64,000 nucleotides of DNA from Membranipora membranacea (lineage: Eukaryota; Bryozoa; Gymnolaemata; Cheilostomatida; Membraniporidae), in the NCBI GenBank assembly GCA_914767715.1, contig OU612065.1:3038001-3102000 (forward strand), in the 5' to 3' direction. How positions within the stretch are numbered: position 1 is the stretch's first letter; every line of letters begins with the position of its first letter. The position numbers and the translations under genes are program-made. Under the pieces are notes generated by a model, which did no database searches, was not told where the DNA came from, and saw only the letters and a list, made by a program, of their open reading frames with translations. Shown here piece after piece: positions 30,563 through 41,304 of this stretch.

Positions 30563-31810
30563 TTATGAGTATTCATAAAAAAGGCTTTTTCTGCAAAGAG
30601 CAGTATTGGATTTAGGGAGGGTCGTAGTTTTATGATGGTGCCTGTCATTTGTTGCTAGGTGATGTAGATGGTGGTGATGTGGATGGCTGGTGTTCTTTCT
30701 CACATTATTGACATACTTCAGGCAGCATATGTCCAGATAAACACTTAGTTCTGTTAAATTTAATGCTGCAAGACGCTCATCATAATGTTCTAACCATGGC
30801 AAAATAACCCTGAGACATAACTTCTGTAGTCTTTCAAGAATCTCCTTGTCCCTTTTCGATAAGTATGGGAACCAACTTGGTGCTGCGTACGAGATCACTG
30901 ACAGAACTCTCGATCTATAAAATGTGACCAGACTAGACGTGGAGACCCCAACTTTCCTGAGCCGAATAACGGCATGCACAGCTGGACTCAACCTACTTAT
31001 TACAGAGTCAACATGAGCACTGAATCCCATATGATTGTCAAAGCAAACCCCTAAAAGTTTGACTGATGAATTTTGTGAGATTGGCATGTCATTTATCTTG
31101 ATAGGATCACAGATGATGTTCTTTTGAAGGGTTAGAGTCAGTGATTGTGACTTAGTGACATTTAACAGCATTGAATTTTCTTCACACCAGCTTGCCGCAT
31201 AATCAGCTGCAGACTGTAGAGGATTGTCATGAAATACGAGAGATGCTTTATGAGATGTTGAGTTTTCTATGCGCACTCCCGAGCTTTCTACCACATTATA
31301 AACTGTAGTGTCATCTGCGTATTTGATACAAGGTATTTCGGGCAGCAGATCATGCACAAAAATGTTCCACAAGAGCGGTCCCATAATAGTGCCCTGTGGA
31401 ACTCCGATTTTGCAACACCCATATGATGAATATACATCTGCATACCTCACTCTCTGCCATCTATCATTGAAGAAACTCATCATCAGTCTGACGAGACTAG
31501 GACTGGTATTTAAGGCTAGAAGTTTTTGAATAGCAATGTGTGGAAGCATTTTATCAAAAGCTTTGCTGAAATCCAGCATCAAAGCCTGAACAGCAACATT
31601 CTGTTTATCATCAAGACTAGATGCAATTTCCGTTGTAAACTACACTAGAGCGTCAGTGGTGCTCATTCCTTTAGTATATGCATACTGATCATCAAAACTG
31701 GGGAGTTCCGCCATGATCAGCTCAGATATGATTTTCTCCGTAACTTTATCATGAATACCTTCACAATATATTCCTTTTGTTGCTATGTTTCTTAGTCTGG
31801 CAATGCTTCC
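30563..31810 (-). mobile_element. LINE fragment: reverse transcriptase and C-terminal part
   Basis: On the minus strand an open stretch of 339 codons carries FSKAFDKMLPHIAIQKL, GVPQGTIMGPLLWNIFVHDL and the catalytic IKYADDTTVY. The reading continues upstream to about 31810 (AYTKGMSTTDALV, typical of the RT finger region), interrupted by one in-frame TAG near 31640. The first part of ORF2, including the endonuclease, is absent, as in a 5'-truncated insertion. The RT differs clearly from that of the LINE at 40919-45244, so this is a separate family. Confidence 0.88.
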
Positions 31811-31819
31811 AAAACATTT

Positions 31820-32440
31820 TCAAAACTTATCGTAGAATGACCGACTAAACTAAAAAATGATGTGGGTAATTATGAATCGATGTATGTTGGATTATTGGTA
31901 ATGGTATTATGGTATTATATCACAATTAATTTGTATTATGGTATTATGGTATTATTTCATGAGGGCAATTTTGATATTGTACCCATAGAGTTATTTTATA
32001 CAGTGGAGTCAGAGAGTTTGGGTAGCCTTATCTCTATGGGCCCAAAACAAATAAATGGGCCTTAGGCGATTTAATGCTGAAATTAAGAGTTGTCACCCCC
32101 AAAACACAATACTTTTATTGAGTAATGTAGAAACTTGACAAGTTGTTTCAATGCCAAGGTCCTAATTTTTATCTTAGCTCATATTGTATACCAGTCCAAT
32201 GCTGTGGGTAAAACAACAGATATGATAGAGTAACCAATGCTAGTAACCCTGTCACGCCTTGGTAAAACCAAATATGTAATGGTCAGGGGTGATTTGGTGG
32301 TAGCCTGGTCAGGCTGTATGGGTTGGGTATGGTAGGAGTGTTCTAAAGTAATTGAGGTAAGAGGAGTGAGTAAAAGATTCGACTCCCGAGTGGACTACTC
32401 TAGTCACTAGGCTAGCAGTAGCACTCTCTTTGACTAGGAG
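31820..32440. other. Non-coding stretch with short GGTATTATG repeats
   Basis: A short low-complexity run of TGGTATTA units lies around 31896-31952. I see nothing else. Confidence 0.4.
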
Positions 32441-32447
32441 TGGAGAA

Positions 32448-32625
32448 GGGTGCCCCAACCATTACCATGGCCTCAGCCTCTGGGACTTACATGTCTTTTA
32501 CTTTGCCAATGTCCAGTATCAACCACCCCAAAAACACCTGTTTTTGAGGTGGTTGATACTTAGTACTGGACATTGGCAAAGTAAAGGCTTGTCAGTGCCA
32601 GAGGCGCATGGCCCCAACCCCAGAC
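32448..32625. mobile_element. Palindromic foldback element
   Basis: CTTTACTTTGCCAATGTCCA and CAACCACC on the left recur as their reverse complements on the right, and weaker pairing extends outward through CCATGG and CCTCTGG. A related, degenerate palindrome (CCAATGTCCATGTTCAACCA, then poly-G, then the complement) lies at about 61489-61563. Confidence 0.75.
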
Positions 32626-33828
32626 AGCCTCAGCTTGATTAGTAGTGACAGTCACTCCATTGTGACTGTTATCAATTCATCATTACACATACACTACAGT
32701 AATCACGATGATGTTGAAGTTGGTTGGAATCAAGGTTGAAATGACTTGGCTTTGTCAAAGCTCCTTGATCAAAGCTTGTCAAGAAAAGCTAGTATGTTGT
32801 ATGTTTTGTGCTAAAAATGCCAATGTCTGTGTCTTGGAAAGTGGCCAGCGACCCTCTATACATCTCTGTAAAATGGCCATCTACTTATGAGAAATACGCA
32901 TCCGCTAGTGCTCACTGGCTATCCATCTCAGCTTGTGTCAATCTCAGAGTGTGACAAGTGTCACCAAGGTTACTCCTTGCTGCCGTCACGAACCCATTGG
33001 GATGGTTGCTTTGCATCTGTTGGTCGCCAAAAAACCATCCGGATGAGCTTGTAGCAGTATTTTTTGCTGTATCCACCCCATCCGGATGGGCTGATGGCCA
33101 AATTATGAGTGTCTACAACCCATTCTTCTTTGTTACAAACTCTTCCTGTCAAATTGAGATATGCGTTTTATGCAACTGAATGCATATCTGACGGTTGCCA
33201 AATAGGTTTCCTTAGCGCAGCAGTATGGGACCAAACTAGTGTGTTTGGAATTCAGTACACTAGTTCACATACGCTCACAGCCCCTAAGCCAATAAGTCAT
33301 AAATGGCATGATACAAAAATGCAAAAATCAAAATGAGATGATGAAACGCAGCATATTTTGGACTTGCTTAACCTATATTTAATTCACTACATCTAAGTTA
33401 CCTACAACTGCTCAGCGTCACACACCACCACTTCCAAGTCCCCTCCCCTTGCCTCAATCATATACAGAATACAAGGACACACATGTGATGGAGATCACCA
33501 TCGACTCACTCAACAATGATGTGGAGCCAAAATGGAATAATCCCCAGAATAAAGACCAGGTGACAAAAGAGTAAACCATACAGCTTCTACCATGGTTGGA
33601 TTTTCAAAACCAGGCTTCATGGTAGCCACAAAAGGTGGTTCAAATCAAACATCTTCACATCAGAGCTAGAACTGTTCGATTAGAATTACTTACTGTGTAA
33701 TCACTCCAGGTTTGGAAGAGAATGTATAAAAAGCTTAACCAACAGAAGGCTCTGCTGACTTTAGGATTCCTAGCTGATAACGGATCTGGCACAGCATGCT
33801 GAGGCCCTGGGTTGAGTGAGACTCTTTT
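32626..33828. other. Non-coding stretch, nothing recognised
   Basis: No supported exon. Two CATCCGGATG motifs occur at about 33034-33090. Confidence 0.35.
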
Positions 33829-34101
33829 TAACTACAAAATGGACCAGGTGCTGATCTACCTTCATCGCATCATAAGAAAACCCAAACCTATCACCTAGAA
33901 GAACTGCCATCTCCCAAGGTTAATTTCTCCTCGTTGAATGGTCACAGTAACTTGAAAATTTGTAAGAACTTAACTACAAAATGGACCAGGTGCTGATCTA
34001 CCTTCATCGCATCATAAGAAAACCCAAACCTATCACCTAGAAGAAATGCCATCTCCCAAGGTTAATTTCTCCTCGTTGAATGGTCACAGTAACTTGAAAA
34101 C
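33829..34101 (+). repeat. 142-bp tandem duplication, two near-identical copies
   Basis: The unit beginning TAACTACAAAATGGACCAGG at 33829 is repeated from 33971 to about 34101 with one visible substitution (GAACTGCC against GAAATGCC). It is non-coding. The near-identity points to a recent event. Confidence 0.95.
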
Positions 34102-34668
34102 ACCGTCACATTCATAGCTTACTGACTTCATTTATATTTCACAGTTATGCGCAAACAATGCAAAGATCTCTGGTAGTGGCATTTAGTATAACAGACGGCC
34201 ACAGCCAGGGACCAGGGCCAAAATTGAGTTTTGCATATCTTTATATCAAGAGCTCTCGATGACTTTTTCATACAACCATTATCGTTATCATAATCGATGT
34301 GATACAGTCATTTGGTGATTAAGCGCCCTCATGATTAATAGGGAATTAGTGCGCAGGCAGCGTGTGAGATTTGGAACTTGATGTGATAAAATTCAACTCA
34401 GCAACTCAGCCATCAATCTAATATTGATGTCATTTTTGGGATATCATCCACCAAACGGTAATTCTCCAAAGAAATTCAGCAGGAAAAACAAGCCAGCATA
34501 AAATGTCTAGAATTACTCACGACATGTCAAATGTGTCATCAATCTAATCAGTAATTCTAATATGCTGTCAACCCAAACTTGCCCCACAATGATAGACCTT
34601 TCTGGGATAATATGTCTATATTTTTGCATAACAGGATTGAGTGGGCAGATATGGAAGGTGGTTAGACC

Positions 34669-37284
34669 ATGTCTACAGAGAGGCGGTATGTTGTCAATCA
34701 AGGTAGGTAGTCATGACGACATGTGAACTCCAGTATAATTTTAACAGTTTAATCAGACAATCAATCATGATTATAATCAGTACTACAGTAAATGACGAGC
34801 TCAAGTTATAGAAAGAGGCATATTATAATGCACTTTTAATTGCCCTTCCTGGGTCCTTAGTGGGTATGGAGGCAATTATCACTATTTAAATGAAATTTAA
34901 TGTTTCCTCATTTTACCACAGGCCCGCACATCCAATTCAAATTTAATACATTGCAGGAGTAGAACATCAGTTGTTCAGATGCAAATCTGTGGTACTTCTC
35001 ACTGATGTCCTGAAGCAGTCTGAGGTTATCAATGCTCTTTCCAGACCTACCAGGGTAAATTTGTTCATGTCAATTTTATTTCATGGTAATAAATTGCCTT
35101 GAGGATATTGTTATTGGTGCGTGTGCAATTTTTCAGCATCACATCTGGACCTATAGATAGGTCTGATAGACATTTTCTATTTGTACCAAGTATATTGCTG
35201 AAAAAGTTGGTCAGATTTATGCAACAATGTCACATGACAATGCTTTCAATGTGATACAAATGTTCCTGTTGCACTCACAGATTTCAGGAAAGCCAGATGG
35301 CTAGTCCTGAAACTACATGATTTGCTGCTCTGCTATAAATCTCTTAGAGTTTTATACGAATATTGCTTGTTTTTAGGAGCAAATACTGAGGTATGCCAGG
35401 AATCGTTTTTCATCAAAATACCGATGTCTACTATGCGATATTGATTTAGCTTCAAAAGCTCATGCCAACAAGCATGCTATAAATGTACATGACTCTCTAT
35501 GTCCCGTGTGCTGTAAAGGGTATGCTGACCACAACTCTTATCGTTTGTTGCGACACCTCAAAAAACATTATTTGTTGGAGAGCCCATCAGCTCATCAAAA
35601 TCCTCAATCATGTACAAAAGAAGGTCCTTCACCGCCACGTGAGTCTCTATGTTACTCACCAATATCTAGTACTGAGATAAGAGAACAAAATGTCCATTCA
35701 TCAATATGCAGTAATACTTCGGACTCGAACATCACATCACACACTCGTGTCGCTTATTCAGCTATATTAGAGGTGGGAGATGTGGCTAGCAAAGCATCGT
35801 CATCAACTATACATAGGCCACATGCAGCAATGTTGGAGGAGGTCAGATGTAACTCGGATATTAATGAAGTAAACGGAAAAATATCAATTGCAGAAGAAGC
35901 AGCTAAGAATGTATCTATGTGTGTATTATCTCTTCCCTCTGATTGGCTAAGTGATTCAGATTGTAGTGAAACTGAGGCTAACAAGCCTATAGGGGGCACT
36001 GAAGTCCCACATGACCCTCACACTGATAATGACAATGTGTTGATCGCTGATGAGCATCTAGAAAATGTCATTGACTTACTCAGCAGTGACTCTGAGGGTG
36101 ATGTGGGTATTAATACAAGTAAGGACAAAGATAAACTTGTTACGGTTGCTGCTCAACACCAAGTACATAGCCATGATAATGAAACACTCATGGTGAACAA
36201 TGACGCCATCACATCATCCACATATACCTGCAAAGGAGATGTAGAAGATGAGGCTGTGACACTGGTTTCTTCTCCTGAGGTAACTGACCATACAATACCC
36301 ATCAGCTCTACTGAGCAAACATCGGTGTGTAGCGCTGCATATCTACCGCTAGCACCGAGAGTCACTAAGACAGATAATACACAGACTGTGCGGCCATTTG
36401 TCAATGATAGCAATACAGACAACCTACAACAATATGATCAGGCTTATCCTACCAGTCCGCTTTGTAACAGTTCTCAACCCGCATTAAATGCTAACGTTCA
36501 AATTGAGGATGGTCTCCACTCTACCACTAACCCCCCTCCTTTACCGGGGAGTGACGAAACCGATACAAGTGACAAAGTTGTACAAACGAAGTATTCTTCA
36601 ATGGTGTCCAACATCAGTGAGCACTCAGTGGTGTGCCGTTTGTGTGGAGTGTTGGTTTGCAAGAGTAAAGAATCTCTGCGGGCACATTTCTTAGCAAATC
36701 ACAGACAATTGATAGTCAACAAGTTACATGAGAGAGTTATGAAAAGAAGACGACGCACGCAATCGTTGAGAGAACAGGCTCAAGCACAGCAACCGATAAC
36801 AACTCAGCCATTACAGGCAGTAAGACGGCAGCTTGATATTAGCCGAGCCTCATACATACACAAACAGCATCTTTCACTCACTGAACATGTGCCAAACCAT
36901 ACTATATGCCATTACCCACCAACATTTCAGCAGCATCTGGATCATAGAATGCCAAGGTATCCACCACTTGAATATCCATCGTCATCACAATATACATCTA
37001 ATCTTCATTCTTCGATACAACCAGTACTACTTACCTGCCCTAATATGCATTGCACATATAAGACTACATCGACGTCAGAACTAACAGAACACATTGGTCA
37101 ATACCATCAGAGCGGACTCATATTCTGTGACCAGTGTGATTATTCAACTCTCTATGAAAATGATCTGAAATCACACCAGACTACATATCATAGCGCACAC
37201 TGCTGTCAGTATTGTCCATATACAACGAGTAACAACGCTGCCCTTCTCATCCATACAAGAGAGAACCATCTAAGTGACCTCTAG
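34669..37284 (+). CDS. C2H2 zinc-finger protein with SUMO-interaction-like motif (679 aa, 3 exons)
   Basis: Exons 34669-34702, 34957-35054 and 35377-37284; phases match, with an in-frame TAG just before the ATG. Two adjacent fingers begin at C61/C64 (YRCLLCDIDL) and C86/C89 (SLCPVCCKGY). A long acidic, Ser/Thr-rich linker follows, holding VIDLLSSDSEGD at about 275-286, which fits the SUMO-interaction pattern of a hydrophobic core followed by Ser/Asp/Glu. Further fingers begin near C464 (CRLCGVLVC), C598 (CPNMHCTY), C628 (CDQCDYST) and C654 (CQYCPYTT); the last three form a C-terminal cluster. A basic stretch MKRRRRTQS follows finger 3 and may act in nuclear import. DNA binding is the expected role. 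I do not recognise a named orthologue. Confidence 0.85.
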
Positions 37285-38618
37285 TCTTCCATATATTAAG
37301 CCCACACATTAAGACCACACATTAGACATTATTTTTAATGAGTCTTTGATTTGATGGATTTACAACTATTTTTCTACAGGACATGGTGCCAATTTTAGCC
37401 AGTACTGAGATATTTAAATTTTCACATTCAGTTTCACATTATTTTACTAAGTGGAAAGAGCAATACACTTCACTGATAAGTATTTTCTGTAGCATTTGAA
37501 AGGTGCCTGTTGTTGTTGTTATTTCATTAGAGGACCCAGATGATATGTTACTTACTAAAGATTATATTGATATCACATTTTATTTTTTGAAAGTGAATAT
37601 ATAAAGAGAAATATAGATCTTTCAGAATCCAAGTATGTGACATGATGGTTAGAGCTAGGGGTATCTGACGTCATCACAATGAACAGAGGCATCGAGAACA
37701 ATATACCTACAATAGGTTTTCTTCATAGACAATTGGTAGTAAATTTACGTTCTATCTAGTCTTCGCTATTTCCCTTTTACTGTACATGTATTTGAGATGA
37801 AGCAAAATAACTAGGTAGTTTGTGCTGATTACCTGCTGGTCATGTGACTTGTGTATGACATCGCATGATCAAAAAAATTGAAGGTTTCAAGCTGAGAAGT
37901 TACATGGCCGTGTACATAATTTTCAGGATATAATGTTATAGCACATTTTTGAACTAGGGCTTCGTTTGTTCTTGGGCTGTGCAAGTCTTGACATGTTCAG
38001 TTAATCTGTGATTTCTCGTTAATTACAGGACCACCAGGAAAAAATCAAGCCAAAACAATATCTTTTTTTTATAGATATGGACTTATGATGAGCTTTCTTC
38101 TCAGCAAAAAATCATTATTTCATTGCTACCTAATGACCTTTTGGTTTGTTTTTGGAAAACCTGACATGACTTCTGAACCTTTTGTAATCAGCATAGTCCT
38201 GTAATTTTCATCTCAATTTTGCATGTTCTCATTGACCTGAACAGCCAAAAAAGTGTTAAGAATATTTAAAAAATAAAGAAAAAATTAATATTAATCTTGA
38301 GATTAATCTTAATGTTATATAATCGCGATTGTCTTCTAAATAACGTGATTTTTTTCAAAGCCCTAGTTTGTTCCCTTCGTGGTGGCAGAGTGATATTGCA
38401 AAAGCCGGCGTCGCGCCACATTGGCATTTATATAGATAGCACTATTAATTTTTATTATAGGCCTACCTACTTGGAAATTTTACTGGATCCATGATACTCA
38501 ACAGAGTGAAAGCACTTTGGTGGCACAATAAAAAATATTGTGGCCAAGAATAAATATTGCATTGACGCAATCGTTCCAAAAGCTGCACATCAGAAGTCCA
38601 GGAGGCATTCACGCAAGA
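37285..38618. other. Downstream non-coding DNA with a possible hAT-like MITE
   Basis: Contains the 3' UTR of the zinc-finger gene. CTAGGGCTT at about 37955 and AAGCCCTAG at about 38368 are inverted, with an ATCGCGATT motif inside near the right end, which suggests a decayed hAT MITE. The flanking 8-mers match only partly. Confidence 0.35.
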
Positions 38619-38627
38619 GAGTTGATG

Positions 38628-38712
38628 TAGTTAAAGAGCTCTAACTCCGGTGGTTCAGTGGCATTACATCATGTAATGCCACTGAACCACCGGAGTTAGA
38701 GCTCTTTAACTA
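38628..38712. mobile_element. Palindromic MITE, copy 1, with 9-bp target-site duplication
   Basis: 85-bp near-perfect palindrome beginning TAGTTAAAGAGCTCTAACTC, with arms of about 42 bp and almost no loop. Exact direct repeats GAGTTGATG flank it at 38619-38627 and 38713-38721. A second copy at 47062-47171 has a different 9-bp duplication. TSD length fits Mutator-like transposases. Confidence 0.93.
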
Positions 38713-39241
38713 GAGTTGATGTAGAGTTGATATCCCTTGCATTTCCTCACTCTATATTTTCCCACCATATCTTGGTGACACTGACAGCCGTGAGCTAGTG
38801 TCAGCGTCTCCTACTTTGTGACTAGGCAAAGTGCCAGAAATTGTCTGCTCTTAAAACAGGGAACACTAACTCTTCCCCAAGACAGTTTGGTTACTTGCCA
38901 CCCTCCCTGCTTGCAACATTGTGCGTTGCTGTTAGATAACTGCTATCATAAGAAAGATGCAGTAGAATTTTATTTGGTCACACATGAATAGCTCCAGTAG
39001 AGTAGTGAGGTGGTTTGAAAAATAGTCAAATGGAAAAAGGCAGTCAGAAGAAAACAGAGTATAAGGTTTTAAAAGTATATACCAAATTCAATACAAATCG
39101 GTAGACCATGATTATAATCAAACCCTGAAGGGTATTATGACAATTTTTCATTGTTTTTTCTTTCTATCAGTTATCAAACATGACTGAACAATCAAAACTT
39201 AGTTGAGCTAGCCTTGTTTGCATTTGTCTCGGAATGATGAC

Positions 39242-40710
39242 TTAGAAATATGTGAGAGTTGGCCCAACCTTGAACAGAATATGTCCAACCATCGATAGAT
39301 TGGCTCCCATAGCGATCATAAAGAATATACTTCTTAGTGGCTGTAAAATAAATCAAAGTTGATTAATCCATGGATGTTTGAAACTTCAGATTATATTTGT
39401 CTCATTAAACCTGTTGTAATCACAGCAGTCCACCATAGATATCAATGATATGGTCACTTGAATTGGGAATCTGCTTAGGCTATCAAACGCAGTTCATAAA
39501 ACCTGTTCCTATTGTATATAATAATATATCACGCTAACTTAGACCACAGACAGTCTTCTCGTACATACCGCACAAAAAGAAAACCAGACTGCGACAGCAA
39601 GTGCCATACCAGAACAATCGGAAGAGTGACACCTTGTATATCATTTGTGTGACATCTCAATTTCATACCTGAATTTCAAAGTAGTGGCAGAAGCTAGTAA
39701 GCATTCGAGCTCCAAAAAATACTCTGAAGTGCCAGAGTGCTCTCTTGTATGGAGAGTACCAGACCATGGTCAGAAGGAAGGAGAGCATGAAGAACGGAAT
39801 GATGTTCTCCAAGTCATTCTGGTGCATTCTGCAAGAATAAAGTATCATGATTTAGATGCAAAGGCATAAAGCCCACCTATTATTTATTTCACTCCACCAG
39901 TGGAGCTGTCTGAATAGTGTCAGTGTAGTCTGTATAAGTATCAATAGTATCGTTACAAAATAGGTGATTGCAGCTCTCCATTCATTATGACATCACATTC
40001 GAAGTAAGACAGATAGTGACTTGAGCAAGTAAGCACTAACCGCTGAACTCGAGTAAGGAGAGGATGCTGAGTGTTGATCTTAACCTCTTTACCTTTAGCA
40101 AACTTTGCATCTTCAGGATTACCAAGTATCTGTAATAGAAAGAGAGAGAAATGTGAATCAATTAACATCACACAGCTGCTGGTGATCTTGTTGGAGCCAA
40201 GGAGTACTCCTTGTTGGAGCTACCAAAGTGTTTTCTAGCGTATTGACTATTGAGCCCTGAAGACAATTTATTACAGAAAAGCTCGTCTAGGTTGATTAAA
40301 TCAAGGAGTATTACAATAACTCCTTGATTAGACAAAGGAAGCATAGTACCAAAACCTAATATTCATCCACATATGAGTGTTGAATATGGGAAATCTATAG
40401 TTTGCAGATTTACTCAAGATTTGCATATGAACTATCCGGTCTTGACAAGCTTTGTTGGTGGGCGGAGGGGTGAATCAACCAAACCAACAAAGCTTGTTTA
40501 GCAAGGCTACATATAAACAAGATATGAGGTTATTTTCATCCAGCATGATCTGGTTCAATTTAGAAAGATGATTACCCCAGTGCGCATTCTGGTGATTGCA
40601 ACTAGCAATATATTGGACATCAGTTTGATCAGGAGCAGAGTGGAGTAAAAGATGAAGGATGACATCACCCATGGGCTGACCTCCCCAGATAGACCTTCTT
40701 CTGAACTCAT
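39242..40710 (-). CDS. Microsomal glutathione S-transferase 1-like, MAPEG family (160 aa, 4 exons)
   Basis: MAPEG proteins are small trimeric membrane enzymes of the ER and outer mitochondrial membrane that conjugate glutathione or isomerise eicosanoids. Minus-strand exons: 40710-40576, 40129-40041, 39828-39669 and 39340-39242, all phases matching. Length 160 aa is normal for the family (MGST1 155, PTGES 152). Hydrophobic helix 1 (FIFYSTLLLIKLMSNILLVA) is followed by NPEDAKFAKGKE, the family signature HQNDLENIIPF, then RALWHFRVFFGARM and a last helix after PLRSIFF. Overall it is closest to MGST1. The RS pair in PLRSIFF resembles the Arg-Ser of prostaglandin E synthase 1, while the usual His and Tyr after GAR (HTIAY) are replaced (TSFCH). 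A 3' splice site just before 40720 implies an upstream non-coding exon. TTTATT at 38969-38974 (AATAAA on the minus strand) is a likely poly(A) signal. Confidence 0.9.
40287..40331. repeat. Short palindrome ATCAAGGAGT...ACTCCTTGAT
   Basis: Inverted arms of about 13 bp in the first intron of the MAPEG gene. A similar CAAGGAGTACTCCTTG palindrome lies at about 40199-40214. These look like debris of small foldback elements. Confidence 0.6.
40444..40498. repeat. Inverted repeat ACAAGCTTTGTTGGT / ACCAACAAAGCTTGT
   Basis: Exact 15-bp arms around a 23-bp G-rich to AC-rich loop, in the MAPEG gene intron. The same arm sequence (CTTGACAAGCTTTGTTCGG) recurs at about 63534-63552 beside a long poly-G run, so this is a dispersed small element. 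Confidence 0.75.
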
Positions 40711-41304
40711 CTTTCGGCTGTAAATATAGATAAAAACTTCTTTTGGGAGCAGGTTTTAATTTTACAATAAACACTTCTGACTTCATTACATTATAGGTGA
40801 TACAAAGCATGGAGCATGGAACTTCAATACACTGTTGAATAAATGAACATTACTAAATTGTAGAGGGGCAGGGGAAAAGAATTTTGAAACAGACAGTTGT
40901 CTTACCAAGGAGTTAGATGGTTGACACTATACAGTCTACAAGTCTAAAATTTAAAGTTGCCACTTTCTTTCTTCCTGACAAAAGGAAATGAGATTTGTTA
41001 CAGTCACTAAAATGGCTTGGCATACCTAAGCGAAATTCTTCAATTGTAACTACTAAAGAACTGTTCAAAAGTCCCGTAAAATATTTTTTTTTTTATAGAA
41101 ATACACTAGGACATATCTTTCAAGGTCAAATGGAGGTTTTTAAAAACATACAAAACCCTTTTAATAATCCAATACCTTTGAATACCTTTGAAGACTTCGT
41201 ACACTCAGGAACTAAAAGTTAGAGGAGTGCCTCATGATCAACAGTGTGTTTAATGGTTAACGGGGGTTACAGCTGTATGCTGTTTAGTGTTGTCAGTCAT
41301 CACT

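Noticed and set aside
37955-38368. A confident hAT element with CTAGGGCTT ends
   Set aside because: Only about 9 bp of terminal repeat is clear, and the flanking 8-mers match at about five of eight positions.
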